From contig NZ_CP088296.1 in the NCBI RefSeq assembly GCF_024666595.1, positions 3,214,501 through 3,278,500 on the forward strand: a stretch of DNA of 64,000 nt, in the 5' to 3' direction. Of this stretch, positions 18,432 to 28,685 are shown one piece after another (position 1 is the first letter of the stretch; every line of letters starts with the position of its first letter). This DNA comes from Sphingomonas sp. J315. GTDB taxonomy: Bacteria; Pseudomonadota; Alphaproteobacteria; Sphingomonadales; Sphingomonadaceae. The notes below the pieces were generated by a model. It had not been told where the DNA came from. It made no database searches and saw nothing but the letters and a program-made list of their open reading frames with translations. Made by a program: the position numbers and the translations under genes.

Positions 18432-19975
18432 GCGGCATTCTCTCCATCATGCTGATCGTGCCGCTGGTTGCGGCGGTCGCATGCCTGTTCACCACCGCGA
18501 ACAATGCGCGCTGGATCGCGCTGACTGCGACGCTGATCGACCTGGTGCTCGGCGGCGTGCTGTGGGCGAATTTCGAGATTGGCGGGCCGCAGTGGCAGTT
18601 CGTCGAATATACGCCGATCTTCGGGCGCTTCGCCTGGGCGCTGGGCATCGACGGCTTCGCGCTGCTGCTGATCATGCTCAGCGTGTTCCTGATGCCGATC
18701 TGCATCGGCGCCAGCTGGACCGCGATCGAAAAGCGCGTGCCGGAATATATGGCGGCTTTCCTGATCACCGAAGTGCTGATGATCGGTACCTTCGCGGCGC
18801 AGGACATTTTCCTGTTCTACATGTTCTTCGAAGCCGGCCTGATCCCGATGTTCCTGATCATCGGCATCTGGGGCGGCGCGAACCGCATCTACGCGTCGTA
18901 CAAGTTTTTCCTCTACACGCTGCTCGGCTCGCTGCTGATGCTGATCGCGATGATGTACATGAGCATCACCGCGGACACGACGTCGATCCCCGAACTGATG
19001 GCGTATGACTTCCCGGTCGATGTCCAGACCTGGCTGTGGCTGGCCTTCTTCGCGTCGTTCGCGGTGAAGATGCCGATGTGGCCGGTCCATACCTGGCTTC
19101 CCGACGCGCACGTGCAGGCGCCGACCGCCGGTTCGGTGATCCTGGCGGGCGTGCTGCTGAAGCTTGGCGGATACGGCTTCCTGCGGTTCAGCCTGCCGAT
19201 GTTCCCGGAGGCTTCGGCGCAGCTGATCTGGCTGGTGTTCGGCCTGTCGTGCATCGCGGTCGTCGTGACCTCGCTGATCGCTCTGGTGCAGAACGACATG
19301 AAGAAGCTGATCGCCTATTCGTCGGTCGCGCACATGGCGATCGTGACCTTGGGCCTGTTCACCTTCAACCGTCAGGGGATCGAGGGCGCGATGATGGTCA
19401 TGCTGGGCCACGGCCTGGTATCGGGCGCCCTGTTCCTGTGCGTCGGCGTGATCTACGACCGCCTGCATACGCGCGAGATCGACCGGTATGGCGGCCTTGC
19501 GATCAACATGCCGAAATATGCGATCCTGTTCATGCTGTTCACGATGGCGTCGGTCGGCCTGCCGGGCACGAGCAACTTCGTCGGCGAACTGCTGGCGCTG
19601 ATGGGTACCTACCAGGTGTCGACGCTCGCGACGCTGATCGCGACGACCGGCATTATCCTCGGTGCTGCGTACATGCTGTACGTCTATCGCCGCGTCGTGT
19701 TCGGTGACCTCACCAAGGACGACGTCAAGGCAATGCCGGACCTCAACAAGCGCGAGATGGCGCTGCTCGCCCCGATCGCGGCGGCGGTGCTGTGGATGGG
19801 CGTGTACCCGGAAAGCTTCCTCGCGCCGATGCGCGCCGATGTCGCGACGCTGCTTGCCCGGATCGAGCGCGCACGTCCGGCGGGTGACAGCCTTCCGACC
19901 CCCGGCAATCCCGCAGCGGCCAGGGCCGCGCATGCCGAAGACCATAAATCGGCCGAGCACGGAGCGGCACACTGA
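18428..19975 (+). CDS. nuoM: NADH-quinone oxidoreductase subunit M
   Basis: Antiporter-like proton-pumping subunit, 515 residues and about 14 helices. Diagnostic segments are [21 protein letters not shown] (membrane Glu), [27 protein letters not shown] (membrane Lys) and [12 protein letters not shown]. The C-terminal 40 residues are a hydrophilic Ala/His-rich tail ending [11 protein letters not shown]. The ATG overlaps the nuoL stop (ATGA), and its stop overlaps the nuoN ATG by one base. Confidence 0.96.
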   Translation: MSGILSIMLIVPLVAAVACLFTTANNARWIALTATLIDLVLGGVLWANFEIGGPQWQFVEYTPIFGRFAWALGIDGFALLLIMLSVFLMPICIGASWTAIEKRVPEYMAAFLITEVLMIGTFAAQDIFLFYMFFEAGLIPMFLIIGIWGGANRIYASYKFFLYTLLGSLLMLIAMMYMSITADTTSIPELMAYDFPVDVQTWLWLAFFASFAVKMPMWPVHTWLPDAHVQAPTAGSVILAGVLLKLGGYGFLRFSLPMFPEASAQLIWLVFGLSCIAVVVTSLIALVQNDMKKLIAYSSVAHMAIVTLGLFTFNRQGIEGAMMVMLGHGLVSGALFLCVGVIYDRLHTREIDRYGGLAINMPKYAILFMLFTMASVGLPGTSNFVGELLALMGTYQVSTLATLIATTGIILGAAYMLYVYRRVVFGDLTKDDVKAMPDLNKREMALLAPIAAAVLWMGVYPESFLAPMRADVATLLARIERARPAGDSLPTPGNPAAARAAHAEDHKSAEHGAAH

Positions 19976-21420
19976 TGGACTACGCCGCACAAGTTTCGAT
20001 GGTCCTGCCCGAGATCGTCCTGTCGGTCGGGGCGCTCGCGCTGCTGATGGTCGCCGCATGGGGCGGTCAGGCGGTGACGCGCGCGGTGAGCTGGGTGTCC
20101 GTCGCCGTGCTGATCGGTGCGGGCATCGCGCTGACCGGCCCCGCGTCGTCGGGCGGCACCGCGTTTGATGGCCTGTACCGCGCCGACCTGTTCTCCGCCT
20201 ATGCCAAGGCGCTGATCTTCTTCGCTGCGGCGGTCTCGATCGTCATTGCCCCGCGCTTTTTCGCGCGCACCAGTGGCGAGGATCTGCGCCCCGAATATCC
20301 GATCCTGATCCTGTTCGCGACCGCGGGCATGGGCATGATGGTGTCGGCGAACGACCTGCTGACGCTGTATATCGGGCTCGAGCTCAACAGCCTTGCCTCC
20401 TACGTGCTCGCCAGCTTCATGCGCCGCGACGAGCGTTCGGCCGAAGCTGGCCTGAAATATTTCATCCTCGGTTCGCTCGCGTCGGGCATCCTGCTCTACG
20501 GAATCAGCCTGGTGTACGGGTTCAGCGGGACCACGGTGTTCGGCGACATCGCGTCGGCTTACGCTGCGGGTGAGAGTATGGGGCTGCTGTTCGGCCTGGT
20601 GTTCGTCTTCGCTGGCCTAGCGTTCAAGATGTCGGCGGTACCGTTCCACATGTGGACGCCGGACGTGTATGAGGGTGCACCGACGCCGGTGACCACCTTC
20701 TTCGCCAGCGCGCCCAAGGTTGCGGCCATGGCGCTGTCGGTCCGCGTCGCGATCGAAGCGATGGGTCCGGTCACCAGCGACTGGCGCCAGATTGTGATCT
20801 TTGCGGCGCTTGCCTCGATCGTGCTCGGCGCGGTCGCGGCGATCGGCCAGCAGAATATCAAGCGCTTGCTTGCCTACTCCTCGATCAACAATGTCGGCTT
20901 CGCGCTGATCGGTCTGGCCGCCGGTACTGCCGAGGGCGTGGCGGGCGTGCTGACCTATCTCACCATCTATGTGGTGATGACGCTGGGCAGCTTCCTCGTC
21001 GTGCTCCAGATGCGCGACGCGGATGGCCAGCCGGTCGAGACGATTGCCAGCCTGTCGGGCCTGTCGCGCACGCGCCCGGCATTGGCGGCGGCGCTCGCGA
21101 TCTTCATGTTCAGCCTGGCGGGCATCCCGCCGCTGTTCGGCTTCTGGGCGAAGTTCGCAGTGTTCGAGGCGGCGGTGCGCGCCGACCTGTTCTGGCTTGC
21201 GGCGATCGGTATCGCTGCGTCGGTGATCGGCGCCTTCTATTACCTCAAGATCGTCAAGACGATGTACTTCGACGAGCCTGCCCCGGCCTATGCCAAGGGT
21301 GACAGTGCGCTCGAAGGCGGGCTGATCGCCGCTGCGGCGATCTTCGTCTCGCCGCTCGGTTATCTGCTGATCCCGGTGCTCGGCGCATGGTCGATTGCGG
21401 CGGCGCGGACGCTCTTCTGA
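19975..21420 (+). CDS. nuoN: NADH-quinone oxidoreductase subunit N
   Basis: Last subunit of complex I, 481 residues, antiporter-like. Conserved parts are YIGLELNSLASYVLASF (membrane Glu), FKMSAVPFHMWTPDVYEGAPTPVTTFFA (membrane Lys) and KRLLAYSSINNVGFALIGL. It ends the nuo series; birA overlaps its last 34 bases in another frame, so the transcript probably continues. Confidence 0.96.
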   Translation: MDYAAQVSMVLPEIVLSVGALALLMVAAWGGQAVTRAVSWVSVAVLIGAGIALTGPASSGGTAFDGLYRADLFSAYAKALIFFAAAVSIVIAPRFFARTSGEDLRPEYPILILFATAGMGMMVSANDLLTLYIGLELNSLASYVLASFMRRDERSAEAGLKYFILGSLASGILLYGISLVYGFSGTTVFGDIASAYAAGESMGLLFGLVFVFAGLAFKMSAVPFHMWTPDVYEGAPTPVTTFFASAPKVAAMALSVRVAIEAMGPVTSDWRQIVIFAALASIVLGAVAAIGQQNIKRLLAYSSINNVGFALIGLAAGTAEGVAGVLTYLTIYVVMTLGSFLVVLQMRDADGQPVETIASLSGLSRTRPALAAALAIFMFSLAGIPPLFGFWAKFAVFEAAVRADLFWLAAIGIAASVIGAFYYLKIVKTMYFDEPAPAYAKGDSALEGGLIAAAAIFVSPLGYLLIPVLGAWSIAAARTLF

Positions 21421-22115
21421 TCCGCGTCGTAGCCGAAACCGGTTCGACCAACGCCGACATGCTGGCGCTCGCTGCGGCGGGCGCGAGCGAGGGATCGTGG
21501 TTGCGCGCCGAACGCCAGACTGCGGGCAAGGGGCGTCAGGGCCGGGCTTGGGAATCGCCGGTCGGCAATTTCTACGGCAGCACCCTCGTGCGCGTGCGTC
21601 TGACCGACCCGCCGGCGTCGGCGCTCGCGCTGGTCACGGTCGTTGCACTCGAAGAAGCAGTGCGCGTCTTCCTGCCCACCGGCGCGACGATCAAATGGCC
21701 CAACGACCTGCTGATCGACGGCGCAAAGTTGTCGGGCGTGCTGTTGGAGCGCGCGAGTGACGCCGTAGTCGTCGGCATCGGCGTCAACCTGGCGCATTAC
21801 CCTGAACTATCCGATCGCCCTGCCACCAGCCTCGCCGCGCAGGGTGTGGCGGTCGACGCCGCGAGCTTTGCCGATATGCTCGCCGACAGCTTCGCCCGCT
21901 GGCTGTCGCGGTGGCGCGGCGAGGGGCTGGAGCCGGTTCGCCAACGCTGGCTCGACCGCGCGCATCGCAAAGGGACAGCACTCACCGCGCGGCTCCCTGA
22001 TGGCACCAGCCATGACGGCCTGTTCGACGGTCTCACAACCGATGGCGCTCTGATCCTGCGCTTGGCCGATGGGTCGCGGCATGTCATTCATGCCGGTGAC
22101 GTCTTCCTGATCTGA
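21387..22115 (+). CDS. birA: biotin--[acetyl-CoA-carboxylase] ligase, catalytic type without DNA-binding domain
   Basis: Activates biotin with ATP and attaches it to the AccB carrier. The 242-residue protein contains GSTNADML (19-26), the biotinyl-AMP loop [13 protein letters not shown] (43-55), [19 protein letters not shown] and [10 protein letters not shown]. There is no N-terminal helix-turn-helix, so it should not repress biotin genes itself. The first ATG in frame (21387) overlaps nuoN by 34 nt; a later non-ATG start near 21417 is possible. accA of the dependent carboxylase is at 46738. Confidence 0.9.
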   Translation: MVDCGGADALLIRVVAETGSTNADMLALAAAGASEGSWLRAERQTAGKGRQGRAWESPVGNFYGSTLVRVRLTDPPASALALVTVVALEEAVRVFLPTGATIKWPNDLLIDGAKLSGVLLERASDAVVVGIGVNLAHYPELSDRPATSLAAQGVAVDAASFADMLADSFARWLSRWRGEGLEPVRQRWLDRAHRKGTALTARLPDGTSHDGLFDGLTTDGALILRLADGSRHVIHAGDVFLI

Positions 22116-22126
22116 AGGACAAATCC

Positions 22127-22897
22127 ATGCTGCTCGCGATCGACGCCGGCAACACCAATGTCGTCTTCGCCCTGGTCGAGGGACGGGAGGTCAAAGCGCG
22201 CTGGCGCATCGCCACCGATCCGCGTCGCACGGCCGACGAATATGCCGTGTGGCTGAGCCAGTTGCTTGCGCTGGAGGACTATGAGCGCGGCGTCGTCAGC
22301 GGCGTCATCATCGGCACGGTGGTCCCGCGCGCCCTCCACAATCTGGAGGTGCTGGCGCAGAAATATTTCGGCTGCACGCCACTGGTGGCGGGCCGCGACG
22401 GGTGGCCGATCGCGCTGGATGTCGAGGAGCCGCAGAGCGTCGGTGCGGACCGCGCGCTCAACATCATTGCCGCGCATGAAAATCACCCCGGGGACCTGAT
22501 CGTCGTCGACTTCGGTACCGCCGCAACCTTCGACGTCGCCGACTATACCGGGGCGTACAAGGGCGGAATCATCGCGCCGGGCATCAACCTGTCGCTCGAC
22601 GCACTGGTTACCGCCGCCGCCAAGCTGCCCCGCATCGCGATCGAGGCCCCCGCAAACACAAGCGTCATCGGCCGCAACACGGTCGATCAGATGCATATCG
22701 GCATCTATTGGGGCTATATCGCGATGATCGAGGGGCTGGTCGCGCGGATGAAGGCCGAAATCGGCCGCCCGGTGAAGGTGATCGCCACCGGCGGGCTTGC
22801 GGTGCTTTTCGAGAAGCAGACCGATGTGTTCGACGTGATCGAACCCGACCTGACGATTCAGGGCTTGGCGATGCTGTGGGAGCGGAAAGGCACCTAG
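22127..22897 (+). CDS. coaX: type III pantothenate kinase
   Basis: First step of coenzyme A synthesis, phosphorylating pantothenate. The 256-residue protein has the acetate kinase-like fold signatures: [11 protein letters not shown] (6-16, phosphate-1 loop), [11 protein letters not shown] (pantothenate site), [12 protein letters not shown] and the adenosine motif [11 protein letters not shown]. It lies 11 bases after birA and is likely co-transcribed. The later CoA enzymes are encoded at 34362-35537 (coaBC). Confidence 0.95.
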   Translation: MLLAIDAGNTNVVFALVEGREVKARWRIATDPRRTADEYAVWLSQLLALEDYERGVVSGVIIGTVVPRALHNLEVLAQKYFGCTPLVAGRDGWPIALDVEEPQSVGADRALNIIAAHENHPGDLIVVDFGTAATFDVADYTGAYKGGIIAPGINLSLDALVTAAAKLPRIAIEAPANTSVIGRNTVDQMHIGIYWGYIAMIEGLVARMKAEIGRPVKVIATGGLAVLFEKQTDVFDVIEPDLTIQGLAMLWERKGT

Positions 22898-22959
22898 CCA
22901 CGAAGTCGCTCGGCCCGGCCCCTTCGACTACCTGCAAGGCAGACGCTCAGGACATGCTT

Positions 22960-23051
22960 GTGCCGGGGTCCACTTGTCCCTACGCCCGGCCCTTGAGCCT
23001 CTAGCTTCGCGCTTGCCTCCCCGTCGTGGACCCCGGCACAAGGCCGGGGTG
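22960..23051. repeat. paired palindromic element, GTGGACCCCGGCAC type, between coaX and RNase J
   Basis: GTGCCGGGGTCCAC at 22960-22973 is the exact inverse of GTGGACCCCGGCAC at 23026-23039. The right arm continues as a hairpin ACCCCGGC-acaag-GCCGGGGT and ends GTGACGAC. The same sequence recurs at 57253-57281, and its CACCCC...GGGGT frame is shared with the elements inside the nuo operon. Confidence 0.75.
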
Positions 23052-23079
23052 ACGACGGTAGTGGATAACGAAAGATCAG

Positions 23080-24719
23080 ATGACCCCCGGTAAAGAACTC
23101 CTCTTCCTCGCGCTCGGTGGCTCGGGCGAGATCGGCATGAACGTCAATCTCTATGGCTGCCACGGCAAATGGATCATGGTCGATTGCGGCGTGATCTTTG
23201 GCACGCCGGACTATCCCGGCATCGACCTGATCCTGCCCGACCTGCAGTTTATCGAGGAGCGGCTGGACGATCTGCTCGGCATCGTGCTGACCCATGGGCA
23301 TGAGGATCATATCGGTGCGCTGCCGTACCTTGCGGGCGAGCTGGACGTGCCGCTCTATGCGACACCGTTCACCGCGGGCCTGATCCACGGCAAGTTGGAC
23401 GAAGAGGGGATCGCCGACCGCGTCGAGCTGAACGTGGTGCGCGAGGAAGAGCCGTTCCAGATCGGCCCGTTCGGCATCCGCTATGTCCCGCTGGCGCATT
23501 CGATCCCCGAGGGGAATGCGGTGCTGATCGATACGCCCTATGGCCGCGTGTTCCACACGGGTGACTGGAAGATCGACGAGACCCCGGTGATGGGTTCCCC
23601 CTCGACCGCCGAGGAACTGACCGCAGTCGGCGACGAGGGCGTGCTGGCGCTGGTCTGCGATTCGACCAACGTCTTCAACCCGGAAGCATCAGGCTCCGAG
23701 TCCGCGGTTCGGGAGGGGCTCGACGAAGTCATCGCGGGCATCAAGGGTCGGGTGCTCGTCACCACCTTCGCCTCCAACGCCGCGCGGCTTCAGACGCTGG
23801 GCGAGGTCGCCAAGGACACCGGTCGCGCGATGTGCGTCGCGGGGCGGTCGCTCGACCGCATCCTGCGCGTCGCCAAGGCGACCGGCTATCTCCGCGATTT
23901 CCCCGAGACGGTCGATTTCGAGACGGCGATGAAGCTGCCGCGCGACAAGGTGATGATCATCGCCACCGGCGGACAGGGCGAACCGCGCGCCGCCCTGGCG
24001 CGCATCGCCGACGAGACACATCAGCTGAAGCTCGAATCCGGCGATACCGTCGTCTTCTCGTCCAAGCAGATCCCCGGCAATGAAATGGCGATCGGGCGGA
24101 TCATGAACGTGCTGGCGGGCAAGGGGGTCGAGATGATCACCGACCGTCAGGCGTTCGTGCACGTTTCCGGCCACCCCGGTCGCCCCGAGCTGGCGGCGAT
24201 GTATGACTGGATCCGCCCCGAAATCCTCGTGCCCGTCCATGGCGAGATGCGCCATATCGCCGAACAGGCGCGGTTCGGGCGCGCGCATGGAATCCCCCAT
24301 GCGGTCGTGCAGAATAATGGCGAGATCGTTCGCCTGGCGCCCGGCAAGCCCAAAAGGTCGGCAATGCGATTGCGGGCCGGCTCGTCCTCGATGGCGACGT
24401 CATCCTGCCCGCCGACGGCACCACCATCAACGAACGGCGCAAGCTGGGTCTTTACGGCCAGATGTCCGTCGCGGTCGCGATCAAGGCTAATGGCAAGCTC
24501 GCCGGCCGGCCCGAGGTCCGCATCCAGGGCGTTCCCGCGGAAGAGGATCGCGACGCGCTGATCGCCGATGCCAGCGACGCTGCGGCCAAGGCCGTCACCG
24601 AAGCGCGCGGCGGCGACCGTGAGAAATTGCGCGAGGCGATCCGGCTGGCGGCCCGGCGGGTCGCAGTGCGCTACACCGGCAAGAAACCGGTGATGGACGT
24701 GATGCTGATCGAGGTGTGA
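23080..24719 (+). pseudogene. rnj: ribonuclease J, single-base frameshift near the C-terminus (probable sequencing indel)
   Basis: Metallo-beta-lactamase/beta-CASP nuclease for mRNA and rRNA processing. Frame 1 from the ATG at 23080 has GSGEIGMN, the zinc motif THGHEDHIGA (71-80), FHTGDWKID, the beta-CASP segment with ATGGQGEPRAAL, and SGHPGRPELAAM. At AAAA (24352-24355) the frame is lost by one missing base. The protein continues in the +2 frame as KVGNAIAGRLVLDGDV... and ends LLIEV-like at 24719 with the normal RNase J C-terminal domain. Restoring one base gives 546 residues, the usual family length. A short run of A and conserved protein on both sides argue for an indel error rather than decay. 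Confidence 0.88.
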
Positions 24720-24723
24720 TGCA

Positions 24724-24984
24724 ATGAACTGGTTCAGCGCGCTCGCTATCTATTTCCTGTTCTGGTTTCTGGCGCTTTTCCTGGTGCTGCCGTTCTTCGC
24801 GCGCACCGGGGTCGAGGCGGGCGAGCCGCTGGTCAAGGGCCAGGCGGAAAGCGCGCCCCAGCGCTTTCAGGCGGGGGCAATCGCCAAATGGACGACGATC
24901 GTCGGTACCGCGCTCTTCGCCGCCTTTTACCTCAATTATGTCAACGGCTGGATCACGGCCGACATGCTCGATTACTGGAACTGA
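24724..24984 (+). CDS. DUF1467 family membrane protein
   Basis: An 86-residue protein with two membrane segments (about 5-25 and 59-78). The loop motif LFLVLPFFARTGVEAGEPLVKGQAESAP is typical of this small alphaproteobacterial family. The function is unknown. It starts 4 bases after the RNase J stop and is probably co-transcribed with it. A minus-strand gene ends 10 bases beyond its stop. Confidence 0.8.
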   Translation: MNWFSALAIYFLFWFLALFLVLPFFARTGVEAGEPLVKGQAESAPQRFQAGAIAKWTTIVGTALFAAFYLNYVNGWITADMLDYWN

Positions 24985-24993
24985 GCGAAAAAC

Positions 24994-25548
24994 TCAGTTC
25001 TTCGTCTGCGTCATCCGGTCGACCCAGGCGATGCCGATCGCCGATGCAATGAAGGCCATGTGGATCACCGTCTGCCAGATAACCGCCTGCTCGGTGATCC
25101 GCCCGTTCGGCTGACCCAGCGCCCCCGCCTCGATGAAGGTGCGCAGCAGATGGATCGACGAGATGCCGATGATCGCCATCGCCAGCTTGACCTTCAGCAC
25201 GCCAGCATTGACGTGGCTCAGCCATTCGGGCTGGTCGGGATGCCCCTTCAGGCCGAGACGCGACACGAAGGTTTCATAGCCGCCGACGATCACCATCACG
25301 AGCAGGTTGGAGATCATCACCACGTCGATCAGGCCAAGCACGACCAGCATGATCTGCTGCTCGCTGAACTCCCATGCGTGCTGGACGAGGTGGATCAGTT
25401 CCTTGATGAACAGGAACACATAGACGCACTGCGCGACGATCAGCCCGACATAGAGCGGCAGCTGGAGCCAGCGCGAGCTGAAGATCAGCAGCGGCAGCGG
25501 CTTGAGGCGGACAGGAACGTCGCTGGGCGAGGGGAATTCGGTGCTCAT
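24994..25548 (-). CDS. UPF0114 family membrane protein (YqhA-like)
   Basis: A 184-residue protein with three or four membrane helices and the family blocks SRWLQLPLYVGLIVA, LIDVVMISNLLVMVIVGGYE and KLAMAIIGISSIHLLRTFI. The ATG at 25548 was preferred over one four codons upstream (MQRT) because alignment with the family begins here. The function is not established. It is last in a minus-strand series running from the lipoprotein gene at 27763. Confidence 0.82.
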   Translation of the reverse strand: MSTEFPSPSDVPVRLKPLPLLIFSSRWLQLPLYVGLIVAQCVYVFLFIKELIHLVQHAWEFSEQQIMLVVLGLIDVVMISNLLVMVIVGGYETFVSRLGLKGHPDQPEWLSHVNAGVLKVKLAMAIIGISSIHLLRTFIEAGALGQPNGRITEQAVIWQTVIHMAFIASAIGIAWVDRMTQTKN

Positions 25549-25582
25549 GGTGCGCTGCAATAGGGCAGGCTGCCGGGTACGA

Positions 25583-26047
25583 TCAAGCGGTGGTTAGGTC
25601 GAGTGCGTAGAAGCGGTTGAAGTCGGTTTCGACATAGTCGGCAAAGGGCGGGCAGGGGGTAAAGCCATAGCGGCGATACAGCGCATGTGCCGCGTCGAAC
25701 AAAGGACCGGTACCGGTTTCCAGCTTCAGCGCGGTATAGCCCCGATCACGAGCGAGACCGACGATATGGTCGAGCAGCGCAAACCCCACGCCGCGCCCGC
25801 GCGCTGCTTCGCTCGCCCGCATCGATTTGACCTCACCGGTGGTCGTATCGATCTGCTTGAGCGCGCCCACACCGAGCAGCATGTCGCCATCCCATGCGCT
25901 CAGGAAGGTGATGTCCGGGGTCTTGAGCCCGGACAGGTCGAGGAAATGACAGGTCCCCGGCGGCGAATGATCCGACATCTCGCGCGCATGCAGGTCGAGC
26001 AGGGCGATTACCTGCCGATCGTCAAGGTCGCCCTCGTGGATGATCAT
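25583..26047 (-). CDS. GNAT family N-acetyltransferase
   Basis: A 154-residue acetyltransferase. The acetyl-CoA loop is SEAARGRGVGFALLDHIVGLARDRG (about 80-103), with the preceding beta strand KSMRAS and the C-terminal ALYRRYGFTPCPPF, as in many stand-alone GNAT proteins. The substrate is unknown. It starts 4 bases after the stop of the carboxypeptidase gene. Confidence 0.82.
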   Translation of the reverse strand: MIIHEGDLDDRQVIALLDLHAREMSDHSPPGTCHFLDLSGLKTPDITFLSAWDGDMLLGVGALKQIDTTTGEVKSMRASEAARGRGVGFALLDHIVGLARDRGYTALKLETGTGPLFDAAHALYRRYGFTPCPPFADYVETDFNRFYALDLTTA

Positions 26048-26051
26048 CGCC

Positions 26052-27170
26052 CTAGATCTCGTCGATCATGCCCGCGAGCGTGTCGAGGCATGCATGCGCC
26101 AGCGCCTTGCATCGCTCTGGCGACCAGCCGAACTCGGCGTCGGGGCTGGGGTCATGGTCCTTGAACGGCATTTCCAGCGTCATCGACACCGCGCCGAACC
26201 GCTCGGCGAGCTGGTTGGTCGACATCGACAGGTTCGCCTGACCCGGGGCAGACTTGTCATAGCCTTGTTCGAGCTGGAACAGCGGCGTCGCGGCGGCGAG
26301 GCGGCGGCCGAACTCGTAGAATTTCTCACCGAGGTTGTCGGTCCACGACGGAATTCCCTCAAACCCCGCCAGGAAGTTCGCCGGGATCGCCTCGTCGCCA
26401 TGCACGTCCATGGCGAAATCGACGCCCGTTTCGTCCATCGCCCCACGCACGAGGAAGACCTCGGGGCTCTGCGCCATCGTCGGGGAATGCCATTCGCGAT
26501 TGAGGTTCACCCCCGCCGCATTGGTGCGCAGATGGCCGCGGAAGCTTCCGTCCGGGTTCATGTTGGGGACGATGTGGAACGTCGCCTTGGCCCGCAATGC
26601 CTGCGCGATCGCATCGTCCGGGTCGGTCAGCTTCTCCAGCGCCCCCTCGGCCCACCATTCCGCCATCGATTCGCCGGGGTGCTGGCGGGCATAGAGCCAC
26701 ACCTGTTTCGGTCCCGTGCCGAGCGTCAGCAGGTCCATCGCCCGCCCGTCGAGCGTCTGCCCCAGCTCGCGATGTGTCACGCCGGGCTTGGCCGCCATCC
26801 GCGCGATCAGGTCGGCGTGGCGCTCCATGCTGTACGGCGCGAAATAGGCGAACCACGCGACATCGCTGTCGAAGCTGTGGGTGAAACTGAACACGCCATC
26901 GGCATAGCTGCCATCGGTCAGGCGCCAGGTTGTGCGGTCCGTGCTGACGCGAGCGCGGTAGCCGGGCCAGCCGAACGCATAGGCGGCCTTGCCCGCATTG
27001 GTGATGCGGAACGTCAGCGTCCGCCCCTTCGCGCCCGCGACGCGGAAGTGGAACCACTGGAAGAAGTCGGACTTGTGGTCGGCGACGATCTCGACATCGA
27101 CGGTGTCTCCATCGATGTCGATCAGTCGGATGTTGCCGCTGTCGAACGCGGCGTTCAGTTGGATGCTCAT
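26052..27170 (-). CDS. M14 family zinc carboxypeptidase (cytosolic carboxypeptidase-like)
   Basis: A 372-residue metallocarboxypeptidase of the M14 cytosolic type. An N-terminal beta-sandwich (about 1-115) precedes the catalytic domain. Zinc ligands are in HPGES (His164, Glu167) and DVHGDE (His257), the catalytic Glu333 is in TLEMPF, and NMNPDGSFRGHLRTNAAGVNLNREW is the substrate-binding block. The ATG at 27170 overlaps the stop of the upstream lipoprotein gene (ATGA); frame-open sequence before it is a shadow. The natural substrate is unknown; eukaryotic relatives remove C-terminal glutamates. Confidence 0.9.
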   Translation of the reverse strand: MSIQLNAAFDSGNIRLIDIDGDTVDVEIVADHKSDFFQWFHFRVAGAKGRTLTFRITNAGKAAYAFGWPGYRARVSTDRTTWRLTDGSYADGVFSFTHSFDSDVAWFAYFAPYSMERHADLIARMAAKPGVTHRELGQTLDGRAMDLLTLGTGPKQVWLYARQHPGESMAEWWAEGALEKLTDPDDAIAQALRAKATFHIVPNMNPDGSFRGHLRTNAAGVNLNREWHSPTMAQSPEVFLVRGAMDETGVDFAMDVHGDEAIPANFLAGFEGIPSWTDNLGEKFYEFGRRLAAATPLFQLEQGYDKSAPGQANLSMSTNQLAERFGAVSMTLEMPFKDHDPSPDAEFGWSPERCKALAHACLDTLAGMIDEI

Positions 27171-27763
27171 TTCACCGTGATAGTGATACCCGACTGCCCC
27201 GGAAAGCCCTTGAACAGCGCATTGGACAGCTTGGTCGCGGTGTCGGTCGGCTGGGTGCCGTCGGCGGCGCCGAGCGTCTCGGTCATCGCCTTGCCCTCCC
27301 AGATCACGGTGTTGTCGCCGCGGCGACGCAGCTGGACCGAGAGCTCGGAGGCATAGACCGTCCTGGTCTTGCTGCCGATTCCGACGCTGCCGCCTGCGCC
27401 GACGCCAACGTTGCCGCCATAGCTGCCCCCGCCGATGCCGATCGTCACCGGCGGACGGGTGCGCACCTGCCCGCGATCGGTGCGGCGGAAATCGACCGTG
27501 GCGAGATAATCCGATTTCGCCGAATCGGGGGCCGCCGCGAACCCCATACTGCCCATCGTCGCGGCGACCGCGTCGAGATACAGCTGTGCCTCCGGCCCCG
27601 TCGCGTTGCCGCTCACCGGCTGCACCGACACGGTGCCTGCCGGAATCGGTTGGGAAAGATGGTATCGGGTTACATCGACCGGTGCGGAGCCGCCCATCCT
27701 GGTGGAGCACCCGGCCAGAGTGGCGGCGGAAAGGGCGAGGGCAAGCACAGCACGGGTGTTCAT
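27167..27763 (-). CDS. DUF4136-like lipoprotein
   Basis: A 198-residue predicted outer-membrane or periplasmic lipoprotein. The signal peptide ends in the lipobox LAGC (Cys about 19). The start at 27763 has GGAGG 9 nt upstream; an ATG eight codons earlier lacks such a site. The body has a Gly-rich central stretch (IGIGGGSYGGNVGVGAGGS) and the C-terminal helix TKLSNALFKGFP seen in DUF4136 proteins. The function is unknown. It heads the minus-strand operon with the carboxypeptidase, GNAT and UPF0114 genes. Confidence 0.72.
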   Translation of the reverse strand: MNTRAVLALALSAATLAGCSTRMGGSAPVDVTRYHLSQPIPAGTVSVQPVSGNATGPEAQLYLDAVAATMGSMGFAAAPDSAKSDYLATVDFRRTDRGQVRTRPPVTIGIGGGSYGGNVGVGAGGSVGIGSKTRTVYASELSVQLRRRGDNTVIWEGKAMTETLGAADGTQPTDTATKLSNALFKGFPGQSGITITVK

Positions 27764-27928
27764 CGGACACATCCTCCTGCCGTGCACGCGCCACGGCTCT
27801 ACGGTTCAACATCGTTACGGGGATGTCGGTTCCGTTGCCAAGCTTTCCTTGACTTGACGGCCCGTCCCGACTAGGCGAGCGCCTCTTTTCCGGCACCCGC
27901 CATAATTCGAGATAGTAGAGAATCGGTC

Positions 27929-28054
27929 ATGAAGATCGTGAACAGCCTGAAGTCGCTCAAGGATCGTCATCGCGACAACCGCGTGATCCGTCGTCGTGGC
28001 CGCGTGTACGTCATCAACAAGACGCAGCGTCGCTTCAAGGCCCGCCAGGGCTGA
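27929..28054 (+). CDS. rpmJ: 50S ribosomal protein L36
   Basis: A 41-residue gene. The product begins [18 protein letters not shown] and continues [21 protein letters not shown], matching the longer alphaproteobacterial L36 form that lacks the zinc cysteines of the CxxC type. It sits alone between a divergent lipoprotein gene and a HAD hydrolase gene starting 22 bases later. Confidence 0.96.
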   Translation: MKIVNSLKSLKDRHRDNRVIRRRGRVYVINKTQRRFKARQG

Positions 28055-28076
28055 TCCCGGCGCAGGCAAGAGGGCC

Positions 28077-28685
28077 ATGCGCGCCGTTATCTTCGATATC
28101 GGCAACGTCCTCTTCACCTGGCATCCGCGCTATCTTTACGAGCGCCTGATCGGAGACGATCGGGCGCTCGAAGCGTTTGTGCGCGACGTCGTCACGCTCG
28201 ACTGGCATTTCCAGCATGATGCGGGGCGCAATTTCGCAGACACCGCGGCCGAACTGACCGCGCTGTTTCCGCAGCACGCCGAACTGATCGCCGCCTGGGG
28301 CCCGCGCTTCAACGAAAGCGTCGGCGGGCCGGTACCGGGAATGCACGAACTGGCTGCAGAGCTTGACGTGGCGGGCGTGCCGCTGTTCGCGATCACCAAT
28401 TTCAGCCACGAATTCTGGCCGCCCTTCCGTGCGGAATGGCCGCAGCTGTTCGATCGCTTCCGCGATGTGGTTGTCTCGGGCGAAGAGAAGCTGGTAAAGC
28501 CCGATCCCGCAATCTACCACCTCGCGCTCGCCCGCTTCGGGCTCGAGCCGGGCGAGGCTGTGTTCATCGACGACAATGCCGCCAATGTGGCGGGGGCAGA
28601 GGCGCTCGGAATCCGGTCGGTGTTGTTCACCGACGTGACGGACGCCCGGCGCGAACTGATCGGCGCCGGGCTGCTGAGCGCTTAG
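28077..28685 (+). CDS. HAD superfamily hydrolase, subfamily IA
   Basis: A 202-residue protein with HAD motif I as DIGNV (7-11, nucleophile Asp7; the second acidic residue is Asn), motif II TN in FAITNFS, the KPDPAIY lysine and motif IV DDNAANVAGA. The helical cap between motifs I and II suggests subfamily IA, like YihX-type sugar-phosphate phosphatases or haloacid dehalogenases. The substrate is unknown. The ATG at 28077 follows rpmJ by 22 bases; the longer open frame overlaps rpmJ and was rejected. Confidence 0.85.
   Translation: MRAVIFDIGNVLFTWHPRYLYERLIGDDRALEAFVRDVVTLDWHFQHDAGRNFADTAAELTALFPQHAELIAAWGPRFNESVGGPVPGMHELAAELDVAGVPLFAITNFSHEFWPPFRAEWPQLFDRFRDVVVSGEEKLVKPDPAIYHLALARFGLEPGEAVFIDDNAANVAGAEALGIRSVLFTDVTDARRELIGAGLLSA

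Noticed and set aside
24346..24360. Programmed ribosomal frameshift in RNase J
   Set aside because: There is no slippery heptamer or downstream structure, and six other unrelated genes in the window show the same kind of lesion, so an indel error is simpler.
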